Notes: generated by a model from the sequence alone, not told the origin. A stretch of 64,000 nt of DNA from RYN-230 sp963717125 (GCA_963717125.1 CAVQVG010000006.1:62001-126000); one strand, 5' to 3'. Numbered from the stretch's first letter, positions 35,211 through 44,662 are shown. Translations and numbers: made by a program.

Positions 35211-36152
35211 TCACACGCCGGCCGCGGCGGCCAGATCGTCGTCCACGATCAGCACGAGCTTGCCCCGGGTGTGCCCCTGTTCCACCACCTGGTGCGCGGC
35301 CGGTGCGTCCTGCCAGTAGTACCGGGCCGACAGGTGGACGGACAGGTCGCCGTCGTCGAACCAGGGCGCCATCCGGATCAGGCCGCTGCCGCTCGGCACG
35401 CCGTCGTAGCGCTGCCAGCGCACCTGCCCGGCGTCCGGCAGCGGCGCGTGCACCGGGGTGGCGATCGCCGCCCCGGGGCGGGCGGCCCGGGCCGCGCCGT
35501 CCAGCGTCGGCGCGGCGCAGGCCAGCACCTGCCGCGGACCGCCGTCGGTCACCTTGCGGACCTGGTCAGGCCAGCTGGGGTCGGTGTGATCGACGACCAC
35601 GGCCGCGCCGAGCCGGTGCACGAACTCATGGTGCTGCGGGCTGGCCGTGCCGACCACGACGGCGCCCAGCTTCCGGGCGATCTGCACCGCGAAATGGCCC
35701 AGCCCGCCCGCGGCCGCCGTGATCAGGATCTGCTCCCCGGCCGCGACGTGCAGGATGTCGGTCAGGCCGCGTTCGGCGGTCAGCGCGTCGATCGGCACGG
35801 CGGCCGCCTCGACCGCGGTCAGCCCGACCGGGATGGGGGCGAGCTGTTCCACCGGGCAGCGCACGTATTCGGCGTAGCAGCCGGTCAGCCCGGGGTACCC
35901 GTACACCGGGGTGCCGTCATCGAAGCCGGCGTCAGTGCCCTCGTCACCCACGACCAGGCCGGCGAACTCGCCACCGGGGATGTAGGGCAGCGCCCCGGAC
36001 CAGCCGCCACGGCGCAGCTCGGCGTCCCAGGGCCCGACCCCGGCGGCCAGCACCCGGACCAGCAGCTCGCCGGGGCCGGGGGTGGGCCGGTCCCACTGGC
36101 CGGGCTGGAGCACGTCGGGACCGCCGAGCTGGCGCACCACGATCGCCCGCAT
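35211..36152 (-). CDS. NADP-dependent MDR oxidoreductase (quinone-oxidoreductase-like)
   Basis: 313 residues from ATG at 36152, with GGGAG about 9 nt upstream. N-terminal GroES-like domain (MRAIVVRQLGGPDVLQPGQW, ELLVRVLAAGVGPWD) and Rossmann domain with the loop LITAAAGGLGHFAVQIARKL near residues 143-162. No structural or catalytic zinc cysteines, as in quinone oxidoreductases. Predicted soluble NADPH-dependent reductase of quinones or enones. Divergent from dnaK. A deleted copy is at 27.3 kb. Confidence 0.85.
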   Translation of the reverse strand: MRAIVVRQLGGPDVLQPGQWDRPTPGPGELLVRVLAAGVGPWDAELRRGGWSGALPYIPGGEFAGLVVGDEGTDAGFDDGTPVYGYPGLTGCYAEYVRCPVEQLAPIPVGLTAVEAAAVPIDALTAERGLTDILHVAAGEQILITAAAGGLGHFAVQIARKLGAVVVGTASPQHHEFVHRLGAAVVVDHTDPSWPDQVRKVTDGGPRQVLACAAPTLDGAARAARPGAAIATPVHAPLPDAGQVRWQRYDGVPSGSGLIRMAPWFDDGDLSVHLSARYYWQDAPAAHQVVEQGHTRGKLVLIVDDDLAAAAGV

Positions 36153-36169
36153 GTCTACTCCCACGGCTT

Positions 36170-36226
36170 GAGGGCTTCCTTGATCCTAACCCGGACGCTG
36201 CCGGGGCTGACCGGCGGCAGGACTAA
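36170..36226 (-). pseudogene. BON-domain relic upstream of dnaK
   Basis: The minus strand reads VLPPVSPGSVRVRIKEALKP, corresponding to VTSPVSPDSVQAIIEDTFKR of the intact BON protein. No further BON coding sequence remains. It lies between the divergent qor and dnaK genes, the same relative place that the complete BON gene has between the qor and dnaK relics at 27-28 kb. Confidence 0.65.
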
Positions 36227-36298
36227 CTGTCTTGACGATGTATCCGGTCCCGTGCGGCGGCGAGGGTGGGCACAGATCCGTCATCTGGGAGGTAAACC

Positions 36299-38176
36299 AT
36301 GGCCGTTGCAGTCGGCATCGATCTCGGCACGACGAACTCCGTGATCGCGGCGACCGAGGCGGGCAAGCCAACAGTGATACCCAATGCTGAGGGATCGCGG
36401 ACGACTCCCTCGGTGGTGGCGTTCACGCCGCAGGGTGATCGCCTGGTGGGCCAGCTCGCCCGGCGGCAGGCGATCCTGAACCCGAAGGGCACCATCTACT
36501 CGGCGAAGCGGTTCATCGGGCGGCGCTACGACGAGGTCACCAGCGAGCTGAACGCGGTCTCGTTCGACGTGGTGCCCGGCCCGGACGGCGCGGTGCGGTT
36601 CAAGATCCAGGGCAGGCTGTACGCGCCCGAGGAGATCTCCGCCCTGGTCCTCCGCAAGCTGGCCGAGGACGCGTCGAAGTTCCTCGGCGAGCGGGTCACC
36701 GAGGCCGTCATCACGGTCCCGGCGTACTTCAACGACGCGCAGCGCCAGGCGACCAAGGATGCCGGCCGGATCGCCGGGCTGGAGGTGCTGCGGATCATCA
36801 ACGAGCCGACCGCCGCGGCGCTGGCCTACGGCCTGGACAAGAAGGGCAGCGAGACCGTGCTGGTCTTCGACCTGGGCGGCGGCACGTTCGACGTGAGCGT
36901 GCTGGACATCGGCGACGGCGTGGTCGAGGTCCGGGCCACCGCCGGCGATACCCACCTGGGCGGCGATGACTTCGACCGGCGCATCGTGGACTACCTGGCC
37001 GATCAGTTCCAGCGGGACAACGGCATCGATCTGCGCACCGACCCGCAGGCCCTGCAGCGGCTGTTCGAGGCGGCCGAGAAGGCGAAGGTCGAACTGTCCT
37101 CGGTCAGCCAGACCACGATCAGCCTGCCGTTCATCACGGCCGACGCGTCCGGGCCCAAGCACCTCAACACGACGCTGATGCGCTCCACGTTCGACGAGAT
37201 CACGCACGATCTGGTGGAGCGCACGATAGGGCCGGTCAAGCAGGCCCTGGCCGACGCCAAGCTGACCGACAGCGACATCGACGAGGTGATCCTGGTCGGC
37301 GGCTCGACCCGCATCCCGGCCGTGCAGAACCTGGTCCGCCGGCTGACCGGCGGCAAGGACCCGAACATGACCGTCAACCCGGACGAGGTCGTGGCGCTCG
37401 GCGCGGCCGTGCAGGCCGCGGTGCTCAAGGGCGACGTCAAGGACGTGCTGCTGCTGGACGTCACGCCGCTGTCCCTGGGCATCGAGACCCTGGGCGGGGT
37501 GATGACCAAGGTGATCGAGCGCAACACTACGATCCCGGCCCGGCGCACCGAGGTGTTCAGCACCGCCGAGGACAACCAGTCCGCGGTCAACGTGGTGATC
37601 CTGCAGGGGGAGCGGGAGCGCGCCGCCGACAACCGGGTGCTGGGCCGGTTCCGGCTGGAGAACATCAGGCCCGCGCCGCGGGGCGGCCCGCAGATCGAGG
37701 TCACGTTCGACATCGACGCGAACGGGATTCTGAACGTCTCGGCCCGGGACAAAGACACCGGGGCCGAGCAGCGGATCACCATCAGCGAGAGCTCCAACCT
37801 GGACCAGTCCGAGGTGGAGCGGATGATCGCCGATGCCGAGCGGCACCGGGACGAGGACCGGCGGGTGCGCGAGCTGACCGATGCCCGCAACGAGCTGGAC
37901 AGCGCCGCCTACCAGGTCGAGCGGGTGCTCGGTGAGCGCGGCGACTCGCTGCCGGTGCACGAGAAGGCCCGGGCGGAGAACGTGGTCGCCGAGGCCCGGC
38001 AGGCGCTGAAGGATGAGGCGCCGCTGGACCGGGTGCGCCCGCTCACCGCGGAGCTGCGCCAGGTCTACGAGATCCTGGCCGCGCCGCCGTCCGGCCCGCC
38101 GCCGGAGACGGAGCCGGAAGTCCCGCCGCCCAGCGACGATGATGTGATCGACGCCGAGTTCACCTCGCAGGATTGA
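36299..38176 (+). CDS. dnaK: Chaperone DnaK (Hsp70)
   Basis: 625 residues, ATG at 36299 with GGGAGG 7-8 nt upstream. Full-length Hsp70: phosphate loop VGIDLGTTNSVIAATEAGKP, VPAYFNDAQRQATKDAGRIA, LVFDLGGGTFDVSVLDIGDG and linker region DVLLLDVTPLSLGIETLG leading to the substrate-binding domain. The C-terminal lid ends in an acidic tail (PPPSDDDVIDAEF). ATP-driven folding with GrpE and DnaJ from the same operon. No HAIR or CIRCE element was recognised; TTGACG at 36232-36237 could be part of a promoter. Probably a second, stress-specific DnaK. Confidence 0.95.
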   Translation: MAVAVGIDLGTTNSVIAATEAGKPTVIPNAEGSRTTPSVVAFTPQGDRLVGQLARRQAILNPKGTIYSAKRFIGRRYDEVTSELNAVSFDVVPGPDGAVRFKIQGRLYAPEEISALVLRKLAEDASKFLGERVTEAVITVPAYFNDAQRQATKDAGRIAGLEVLRIINEPTAAALAYGLDKKGSETVLVFDLGGGTFDVSVLDIGDGVVEVRATAGDTHLGGDDFDRRIVDYLADQFQRDNGIDLRTDPQALQRLFEAAEKAKVELSSVSQTTISLPFITADASGPKHLNTTLMRSTFDEITHDLVERTIGPVKQALADAKLTDSDIDEVILVGGSTRIPAVQNLVRRLTGGKDPNMTVNPDEVVALGAAVQAAVLKGDVKDVLLLDVTPLSLGIETLGGVMTKVIERNTTIPARRTEVFSTAEDNQSAVNVVILQGERERAADNRVLGRFRLENIRPAPRGGPQIEVTFDIDANGILNVSARDKDTGAEQRITISESSNLDQSEVERMIADAERHRDEDRRVRELTDARNELDSAAYQVERVLGERGDSLPVHEKARAENVVAEARQALKDEAPLDRVRPLTAELRQVYEILAAPPSGPPPETEPEVPPPSDDDVIDAEFTSQD

Positions 38177-38184
38177 GCTGGCCC

Positions 38185-38763
38185 ATGACGGACAGGGCAG
38201 GCAGCGGCGACGCCCGGCTCGATCCGGCCGCCGCCCCGGCGGGTCCTCCCGAGGCCGCCGGGCCACTGGGCCAGTCACCGGAGGAGCCCGGTCCGCTGGA
38301 CGGCGCGGAGGCCGGCACCGCGATCCCTGATCTGCTGAACCGGATCGCGGAGCTGGAGGACCTGCGCCTGCGCGCGGTGGCTGACCTGGACAACCTGCGC
38401 AAGCGGTGCGCCAGCCAGGTCAGCCGGGCCGAGCAGGAGACCAGGGCCGCGGTGGCCCGGGAATGGCTGCCGGTCATCGACAACTTGGAGCGGGCGCTGG
38501 CCTACGCCACGTCGGACCCGGGCGCCATCGTGGACGGCGTCCGGGCAATCTGGGAACAGGCCCTCGGGGTGCTGGCCCGGCTCGGCTTCCCGCGCCGGGA
38601 TGACCGCGGCGCCATGTTCGACCCGGCCCGGCACGAAGCGGTCGCGTCGCGGCCGGACCCGGCGGCGGCGGACGGCTCGGTGCTGGAGGTCGTCCGGCCC
38701 GGCTACGGCGAAGGGGACCATCAGCTGCGGCCCGCGCAGGTGGTGGTGGCCAGGTCGGGCTGA
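38185..38763 (+). CDS. grpE: Nucleotide exchange factor GrpE
   Basis: 192 residues from ATG at 38185, eight bases after the dnaK stop; a TTG at 38173 overlapping dnaK is less likely. The N-terminal 45 residues are disordered and Pro/Gly rich; then the long GrpE helix (RIAELEDLRLRAVADLDNLR) and the domain REWLPVIDNLERALAYA, with the beta-wing at the C-terminus. It releases ADP from DnaK. The last base of its stop is the first base of the dnaJ ATG. Confidence 0.9.
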   Translation: MTDRAGSGDARLDPAAAPAGPPEAAGPLGQSPEEPGPLDGAEAGTAIPDLLNRIAELEDLRLRAVADLDNLRKRCASQVSRAEQETRAAVAREWLPVIDNLERALAYATSDPGAIVDGVRAIWEQALGVLARLGFPRRDDRGAMFDPARHEAVASRPDPAAADGSVLEVVRPGYGEGDHQLRPAQVVVARSG

Positions 38764-39734
38764 TGGCTGACGACCCGGACTTCTACCAGATCCTGGGCGT
38801 GCCGCGGGACGCCAGCCAGGACGACATCCAGCGGGCCTACCGCGGGCTGGCCCGCCAGTATCACCCGGACGTGAACCACGATCCGGCGGCGGAGGAGCGC
38901 TTCAAGGAGGTCTCGGAGGCCTACGACGTGCTGTCCGATCCGCAGACCCGGCGGCGCTACGACGCGTTCGGGCCCGACTTCCGTCAGGTCCCCGAGGACG
39001 TGGACCCGGAGACCTGGCGGCGCAGCCGGGCCCGCGCCGGGGCGGGCGCCGGGTCCGGTGCGCGGGCCGGTGGCCGGCCCGGCGGGGCCGGCGGCGGAGG
39101 GAGCGGCGGGTTCTCCTTCGGCGGCGGCGACATCGACCTGGAGGATCTGCTCGGCGGGTTCTTCGGCGGCCGGCCCGGCCGGGGCTGGGGCCCGATCCGG
39201 GGCGCCGACCAGGAGGCCGAGCTCGAGCTCAGCGTGGAAGAGGCCTACCACGGCACCCGCCGCACGGTGACGCTGACCGGCGGCGGCACCCAGCGCACCC
39301 TGGAGGTCAACGTGCCCGCTGGGGTGACCGACGGGCAGCGGATCAGGCTGGGCGGCCAGGGCGGCCAGGGCAGCGACGGGGCGCCCAGCGGCGACCTGTA
39401 CCTCGTCGTGCGGATCGCCGCGCACCCCAGGTACCGGCTGGCCGGCCGGGACCTCTACGTCAACCTGCTGCTCGCGCCCTGGGAAGCCGCGCTGGGCACC
39501 TCGGTCGCGGTGGACACCCCCGGCGGCGAGGCCAAAGTCAAGGTGCCCGCGGGCACATCGACCGGCCGGCGGCTCCGGTTGCGCGGCCGTGGCCTGCCCA
39601 ACCCGAAAGGCAAGCCGGGGGACCTGTTCGCCGAGGCGAAGATCATGGTGCCGCCCCGGCTGTCCCGGGCCGAGCGGCGGCTGTTCGAGGAGCTGGCCGC
39701 CGAATCCGACTTCGATCCGAGGCGGCAGCGGTGA
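38763..39734 (+). CDS. dnaJ: DnaJ C-terminal-domain protein, CbpA-like (type II Hsp40)
   Basis: 323 residues. J-domain at residues 1-70 with the HPD motif in ARQYHPDVNHDP, a Gly/Arg-rich linker (about 85-135), and two C-terminal beta-barrel domains (LEVNVPAGVTDGQRIRLGGQ, KVKVPAGTSTGRRLRLRGRG). The zinc-finger (four CxxCxGxG motifs) of classical DnaJ is absent, so it is a CbpA-type co-chaperone. That fits the CbpM gene that follows with a 4-bp overlap. Confidence 0.9.
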   Translation: MADDPDFYQILGVPRDASQDDIQRAYRGLARQYHPDVNHDPAAEERFKEVSEAYDVLSDPQTRRRYDAFGPDFRQVPEDVDPETWRRSRARAGAGAGSGARAGGRPGGAGGGGSGGFSFGGGDIDLEDLLGGFFGGRPGRGWGPIRGADQEAELELSVEEAYHGTRRTVTLTGGGTQRTLEVNVPAGVTDGQRIRLGGQGGQGSDGAPSGDLYLVVRIAAHPRYRLAGRDLYVNLLLAPWEAALGTSVAVDTPGGEAKVKVPAGTSTGRRLRLRGRGLPNPKGKPGDLFAEAKIMVPPRLSRAERRLFEELAAESDFDPRRQR

Positions 39735-40027
39735 ACTACGCCATGGTCCGCGCCGCGCGGCTGAACCTGGACGAGTTCGCCGTGCTGAGCGGCCTGCATC
39801 CCGACCTGATCCGCCGGCTGGTCGCCCTCGGCATCGTCGAGGCCAGCCGCGGCCCGGCCGGCGAGCTGCGGTTCTCCCGCAGCCAGCTGGCCGTGGTGGC
39901 CCGGATGCAGCGGCTCCGGGCCGGCTTCGGGCTCAACTACGCGGCCGTCGCGCTCGTCACCGATCTGCTCGACCGGATCGCGGTACTCGAAGCAGCCCTG
40001 CGGGGCTCCCAATGGCCAGGACGGTGA
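39731..40027 (+). CDS. cbpM: CbpM/MerR-like chaperone modulator
   Basis: 98 residues, GTG overlapping the dnaJ stop (GTGA). A single MerR-like winged helix domain with a C-terminal helix: LDEFAVLSGLHPDLIRRLVA, GELRFSRSQLAVVARMQRLR, and GLNYAAVALVTDLLDRIAVL. CbpM proteins bind the J-domain of CbpA and inhibit it. HspR is the alternative, but there is no dnaK-operon-type DNA operator visible and the protein lacks the HspR C-terminal tail. Overlaps clpB by 16 nt. Confidence 0.75.
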   Translation: MNYAMVRAARLNLDEFAVLSGLHPDLIRRLVALGIVEASRGPAGELRFSRSQLAVVARMQRLRAGFGLNYAAVALVTDLLDRIAVLEAALRGSQWPGR

Positions 40028-42645
40028 ACGTGGACCCGAATCACCTGACGCAGAAGTCGCAGGAAGCGCTGCACGACGCGCAGACCAAGGCGCTCCGCTT
40101 CGGCCACACCGAAGTGGACGGCGAGCACCTGCTGCTGGCCCTGCTCGATCAGGCCGAGGGCATCGCGCCCCGGCTGCTCAGCCAGGCCGGCGCGGATCCG
40201 GACCGGCTGCGCCGGGAACTGGAAGCCGAGCTGGCCCGGCGCCCCCGGGTCAGCGGCCCGGGGGCGAGCCCCGGGCAGATCATGGTCACTCAGCGGCTGT
40301 CCCGGCTGCTGGACACGGCCGAGCAGGAGGCAGGCCGGCTGAAGGACGAGTACGTCTCGGTCGAGCACCTGCTGCTGGCGCTGCTCGCCGAAGGCCCGGC
40401 CACCGCGGCCGGCCGCCTGCTCCAGCAAGAGGGGGTGACCAGGGACCGGTTCCTGGCGGCGCTCACCAAGATCCGCGGCAACCAGCGGGTCACCTCGGCC
40501 ATGCCGGAGGTCGCCTACGAGGCCCTGGCCAAGTACGGCACCGACCTGGTGGCCGCCGCGGCCAGCGGCCGGCTCGACCCCGTCATCGGCCGGGACGCCG
40601 AGATCAGGCGGGTCATCCAGATCCTGTCCAGGAAGACCAAGAACAACCCGGTGCTGATCGGCGACCCCGGCGTCGGCAAGACCGCCATCGTCGAGGGCCT
40701 GGCCCAGCGCATTACCCGAGGCGACGTTCCGGAGGGGCTGCGCGACCGGACCATCTTCGCCCTGGACATGAGCGCCCTGGTGGCCGGTGCGAAGTACCGG
40801 GGCGAGTTCGAGGAGCGGCTGCAGGCCGTGCTCAGCGAGGTGCGCGCGGCGGAGGGCCGCATCCTGCTGTTCGTGGACGAGCTGCACAACGTGGTGGGCG
40901 CCGGTGCGGCCGAGGGGGCCATGGACGCGGGCAACATGCTCAAGCCGATGCTGGCCCGCGGCGAGCTGCACATGATCGGTGCGACCACGCTGGACGAGTA
41001 CCGCAAGCGGATCGAGAAGGACGCCGCCCTGGAGCGCCGGTTCCAGCCGGTCATGGTGGACGAGCCGTCCGAGGAGGACGCCATCTCGATCCTGCGTGGC
41101 CTGCGCGAGCGGCTCGAGGTGTTCCACGGCGTGAAGATCGCCGACAGCGCGCTGGTCGCCGCGGTCACCCTCAGCCACCGGTACATCTCGGACCGGTTCC
41201 TGCCGGACAAGGCCATCGACCTGGTCGACGAGGCCGGCGCGATGATCCGCACCGAGATCGACTCCATGCCGGCGGAGCTGGACGAGCTGACCCGCCGGGT
41301 GATCCGGCTGGAGATCGAGGAGGCCGCGCTGGCCAAGGAGAGCGACCCGGCCAGCAAGTCGCGGCTCGACGACCTCCGCAAGGAGCTGGCCGATCTGCGC
41401 GCCCAGGCCGACTCGCTGCGCGCGCAGTGGGAGTCCGAGCGGCAGGCGCTGCGCCGGATCCAGGCGCTCCGCGAGGAGATCGAACAGGTCCGCCAGCAGG
41501 CCGAGCTGGCCGAGCGCAACTACGACCTGAGCGCCGCCGCCGAGCTGCGCATGGGCCGGCTGCCCGACCTGGAGCGGCGGCTGCGCGGCGAGGAGGAGCA
41601 GCTGGCGTCCCGGCAGGGCGGTGCCCGGCTGCTGCGGGAGGTGGTTACCGAAGACGAGATCGCGGCCATCGTGTCCCGGTGGACCGGCATCCCGGTCAGC
41701 CGCCTCGAGGAGGGCGAGCGGGAGAAGCTGCTCCGGCTGGACCAGATCCTGCACGAGCGGGTGGTGGGCCAGGACGAGGCCGTCCAGCTGGTCGCGGACG
41801 CGATCATCCGGGCGCGGTCCGGCATCAAGGATCCGCGCCGGCCGATCGGGTCGTTCATCTTCCTCGGCCCGACCGGGGTGGGCAAGACCGAGCTGGCCAA
41901 GTCGCTGGCCGTGGCCCTGTTCGACACCGAGGAGAACATGGTCCGCATCGACATGAGCGAGTACCAGGAACGGCACACGGTCAGCCGCCTGGTCGGCGCG
42001 CCGCCGGGCTACGTCGGCTACGAGGAAGGGGGCCAGCTGACCGAGGCGGTGCGCCGGAAGCCGTACTCGGTGGTGCTGTTCGACGAGGTGGAGAAGGCCC
42101 ATCCCGACGTGTTCAACACGCTGCTGCAGGTGCTCGACGACGGGCGGCTCACCGACGCACAGGGCCGCACGGTTGACTTCCGTAACACGGTCATCATCAT
42201 GACCTCCAACATCGGCTCGCAGTACCTGATGCAGGACGCGGTGTCCGGCGGCGAGATCAAGCCCGACGCGCGGGAGCTGGTGCTGGCCGAGATGCGCGCC
42301 CACTTCCGGCCCGAGTTCCTCAACCGGCTGGACGACATCGTGCTGTTCAAGCCGCTCACCGAAGCGGAGATCGAGCGCATCGTGGACCTCATGCTGGACG
42401 ATGTGCGGGCCCGGCTGGCTGACCGGCAGATGCAGCTGGATGTGTCCGAGGAGGCCCGGCGGTTCATCGCCGAGCAGGGCTTCGACCCGGTGTACGGCGC
42501 GCGCCCGCTGCGCCGGTTCATCGCCCGCGAGGTGGAGACCCGGATCGGGCGCGCGCTGCTGACCGGTGAGATCCGCGACGGCGCGGTGATCCGGGTCGGC
42601 TACACCGGCGGCGAGCTGACCGTCAGTTATGAGAACCCGTCATGA
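40012..42645 (+). CDS. clpB: ATP-dependent disaggregase ClpB
   Basis: 877 residues from ATG at 40012 (frame open upstream only as shadow of dnaJ/cbpM). N-domain with two repeats (FGHTEVDGEHLLLALLDQAE, DEYVSVEHLLLALLAEGPAT). First AAA module: Walker A GDPGVGKTAIVEG and Walker B LLFVDELHNVVGAG. Coiled-coil middle domain (about 405-525, on the short side). Second AAA module: GPTGVGKTELAK, VVLFDEVEKAHPDVFN. Works with the DnaK system to rescue aggregated proteins. Last gene of the five-gene chaperone operon; its stop overlaps the convergent transketolase by 6 bp. Confidence 0.95.
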   Translation: MARTVNVDPNHLTQKSQEALHDAQTKALRFGHTEVDGEHLLLALLDQAEGIAPRLLSQAGADPDRLRRELEAELARRPRVSGPGASPGQIMVTQRLSRLLDTAEQEAGRLKDEYVSVEHLLLALLAEGPATAAGRLLQQEGVTRDRFLAALTKIRGNQRVTSAMPEVAYEALAKYGTDLVAAAASGRLDPVIGRDAEIRRVIQILSRKTKNNPVLIGDPGVGKTAIVEGLAQRITRGDVPEGLRDRTIFALDMSALVAGAKYRGEFEERLQAVLSEVRAAEGRILLFVDELHNVVGAGAAEGAMDAGNMLKPMLARGELHMIGATTLDEYRKRIEKDAALERRFQPVMVDEPSEEDAISILRGLRERLEVFHGVKIADSALVAAVTLSHRYISDRFLPDKAIDLVDEAGAMIRTEIDSMPAELDELTRRVIRLEIEEAALAKESDPASKSRLDDLRKELADLRAQADSLRAQWESERQALRRIQALREEIEQVRQQAELAERNYDLSAAAELRMGRLPDLERRLRGEEEQLASRQGGARLLREVVTEDEIAAIVSRWTGIPVSRLEEGEREKLLRLDQILHERVVGQDEAVQLVADAIIRARSGIKDPRRPIGSFIFLGPTGVGKTELAKSLAVALFDTEENMVRIDMSEYQERHTVSRLVGAPPGYVGYEEGGQLTEAVRRKPYSVVLFDEVEKAHPDVFNTLLQVLDDGRLTDAQGRTVDFRNTVIIMTSNIGSQYLMQDAVSGGEIKPDARELVLAEMRAHFRPEFLNRLDDIVLFKPLTEAEIERIVDLMLDDVRARLADRQMQLDVSEEARRFIAEQGFDPVYGARPLRRFIAREVETRIGRALLTGEIRDGAVIRVGYTGGELTVSYENPS

Positions 42646-44523
42646 TTCGGCCAGGGTCCGGGCGGCGCTGGCGATGTGGCCGGCGCTGAGGCCGGCCGCG
42701 TCGAGCAGTTCCGCGCTGGTGCCCGAACCCGGCATCTCGCGCACCGCGAGGTGGGCGACGCTCAGTTCGACCCGGCCGGTGCTGGTCAGCGCGTCCAGGA
42801 CCGCGGCGCCGAGCCCGCCTTCCGGGTGATGGTCTTCGGCGATGACCAGCCGGCCACCGGTGGCGGCGGCCGCCGCGGCCAGCGTCGCGGTGTCGATGGG
42901 CTTGACCGAGTACGTGTCGATGACCCGCGCGCTGATGCCCTCCGCCGCCAGTTCGTCGGCCGCGGCCAGGCAAGCGTGCAGGGTGACCCCAGCGCCGATG
43001 AGGGTGACCCGGTCATCCGGTGACGAGCGGAGCACCTTGGACCCGCCGATGGGGAACGTCTCCCCGGAGTCGTACAGCACCGGGTAGGCGCCGCGGGTGG
43101 TGCGCACGTAGCTGATGCCAGCCCGGTCGGCCATGGCCGCGACCAGCGCGGCGGCGCTGGTGGCGTCGCTGGGATACAGCACGGTCGAGCCGTGTACGGC
43201 GCGCAGCATGGCCAGGTCCTCCAGGGCCATCTGGGACGGGCCGTCCGCGCCGATCTCCACGCCGGCGTGCGAACCGGACAGGCTGATGTTGGCCATGGAG
43301 ATCGCGGCCATCCGGATGAAGTCGTAGGCGCGGGTGAAGAACGCGGCGAACGTGGACGCGAACGGCCGGTAGCCGCGCACGCTGAAGCCGACCGCGGCCG
43401 CGACGAGCTGCTGCTCGGCGATGAACATCTCGAAATACCGCTCCGGGTACGCCTGGGCGAACTCGTCCGCGTAGGTCGAGTTGCTCACCTCGCCGTCCAT
43501 GGCCACCACGTCCGGCCGGGCGCCGAGCGCGGCCAGCGTCTGGCCGTAGGCCTTGCGGGTGGCGACCTTGTCCCCGACCCGGTACGTGGGCAGCGTCACC
43601 TTTCCGGCCTCGCGGGCCACGGGCCGGGCCGTGGCGTCCGGCCGGGGCAGCGGGCCGCGCACGGTCAGCCCGCGTTCGCCGCCGAGTTCCTCGATGGCCC
43701 GTTCGGCCATGGCCGGCGGCAGCGGCTTGCCGTGCCAGCCCTCGCGGTCCTCGACCTCGGAGAACCCGCGGCCCTTCTTGGTCCGGGCCAGGATGACCAG
43801 CGGCTGGTCCGCGGCCAGGCTGCCGGCCTGGGCCAGGGCCTGGTCGATAGCGGCCACGTCATGGCCGTCGATGGCGAACACCCGGGCCCCGAACGCCTCC
43901 ATCCGGCGGGTGTACGCGTCCAGGTCCCAGGACAGCTCGGTCGGGCCGCGCTGGCCGAGCCGGTTGACGTCGACCAACGCGATCAGGTTGCCCAGCTTGT
44001 AGTACGACGCCTTGTCGAGGGCCTCCCAGATCGAGCCCTCGGCCAGCTCACTGTCACCGCAGAGCACCCACACGCGGTAGTCCGCCCGGTCCAGGTACTT
44101 GCCCGCCAGGGCGACGCCGACCGCGTCGGGCAGGCCCTGGCCGAGCGAGCCGGTGGCCACGTCCACCCAGGGCAGCACCGGGGTGGGATGCCCCTCCAGC
44201 GGTGACCCGAACTGGCGGTAACCGGTCATCAGCTCCTCATCGGACACCACCCCGGCCGCCTTGTACACCGAGTACAGCAGCGGGGACGCGTGCCCCTTGG
44301 AGAAGATCAGATGGTCGTTGGCCGGGTTGGCCGGCTGATCCCAGTCATAGCGCAGGTGGCGGGCGAGCAGCACGGCGAGCAGGTCCGCGGCGGACATGCT
44401 CGAGGTCGGGTGGCCCGACCCGGCCGAGGTGCTGGACCGGATCGAGTCGACCCGCAGTTGCTGGGCCAGTTCGCCGACCGTGGCCAGGTCCGCGCCGGTC
44501 ACAACGTCGGTCGTGGATGCCAT
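42640..44523 (-). CDS. tkt: Transketolase (single-chain, animal-like type)
   Basis: 627 residues from ATG at 44523 with GGAGG 9 nt upstream. Thiamine diphosphate domain: SAGSGHPTSSMSAADLLAVL near the start; the GDG-type motif is GDSELAEGS, followed by ALVDVNRLGQRGPTE. The second half has the Pyr domain (RYFEMFIAEQQLVAAAVGFS) and the C-terminal domain. The NRLGQ form is typical of the shorter animal-like transketolases rather than the main enzyme of the pentose phosphate pathway in actinomycetes. GDS for GDG is a mild variation. Its place beside stress genes suggests a second copy. Confidence 0.9.
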   Translation of the reverse strand: MASTTDVVTGADLATVGELAQQLRVDSIRSSTSAGSGHPTSSMSAADLLAVLLARHLRYDWDQPANPANDHLIFSKGHASPLLYSVYKAAGVVSDEELMTGYRQFGSPLEGHPTPVLPWVDVATGSLGQGLPDAVGVALAGKYLDRADYRVWVLCGDSELAEGSIWEALDKASYYKLGNLIALVDVNRLGQRGPTELSWDLDAYTRRMEAFGARVFAIDGHDVAAIDQALAQAGSLAADQPLVILARTKKGRGFSEVEDREGWHGKPLPPAMAERAIEELGGERGLTVRGPLPRPDATARPVAREAGKVTLPTYRVGDKVATRKAYGQTLAALGARPDVVAMDGEVSNSTYADEFAQAYPERYFEMFIAEQQLVAAAVGFSVRGYRPFASTFAAFFTRAYDFIRMAAISMANISLSGSHAGVEIGADGPSQMALEDLAMLRAVHGSTVLYPSDATSAAALVAAMADRAGISYVRTTRGAYPVLYDSGETFPIGGSKVLRSSPDDRVTLIGAGVTLHACLAAADELAAEGISARVIDTYSVKPIDTATLAAAAAATGGRLVIAEDHHPEGGLGAAVLDALTSTGRVELSVAHLAVREMPGSGTSAELLDAAGLSAGHIASAARTLAES

Positions 44524-44662
44524 GGGAATTCCCTCCTGAAGCTCTACGTACGCCCTACCCTGGCGGCCGCCCAAATCACCGGGTTAGCTCGGTTGAGCTG
44601 GACTTAACGGAGGTTGACCGTGCCGTGAGGTTAAGGCTAGGTGAGTAAGGCGCGTTCGTATC

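Noticed and set aside
36180..36298. HAIR or CIRCE operator upstream of dnaK
   Set aside because: No CTTGAGT-N7-ACTCAAG or TTAGCACTC-N9-GAGTGCTAA-like sequence is present.
36281..38278. 665-residue antisense frame over dnaK
   Set aside because: Entirely opposite a highly conserved chaperone, with no domain or ribosome site.
39937..42303. 788-residue antisense frame over clpB
   Set aside because: Same reason: shadow of clpB codons.
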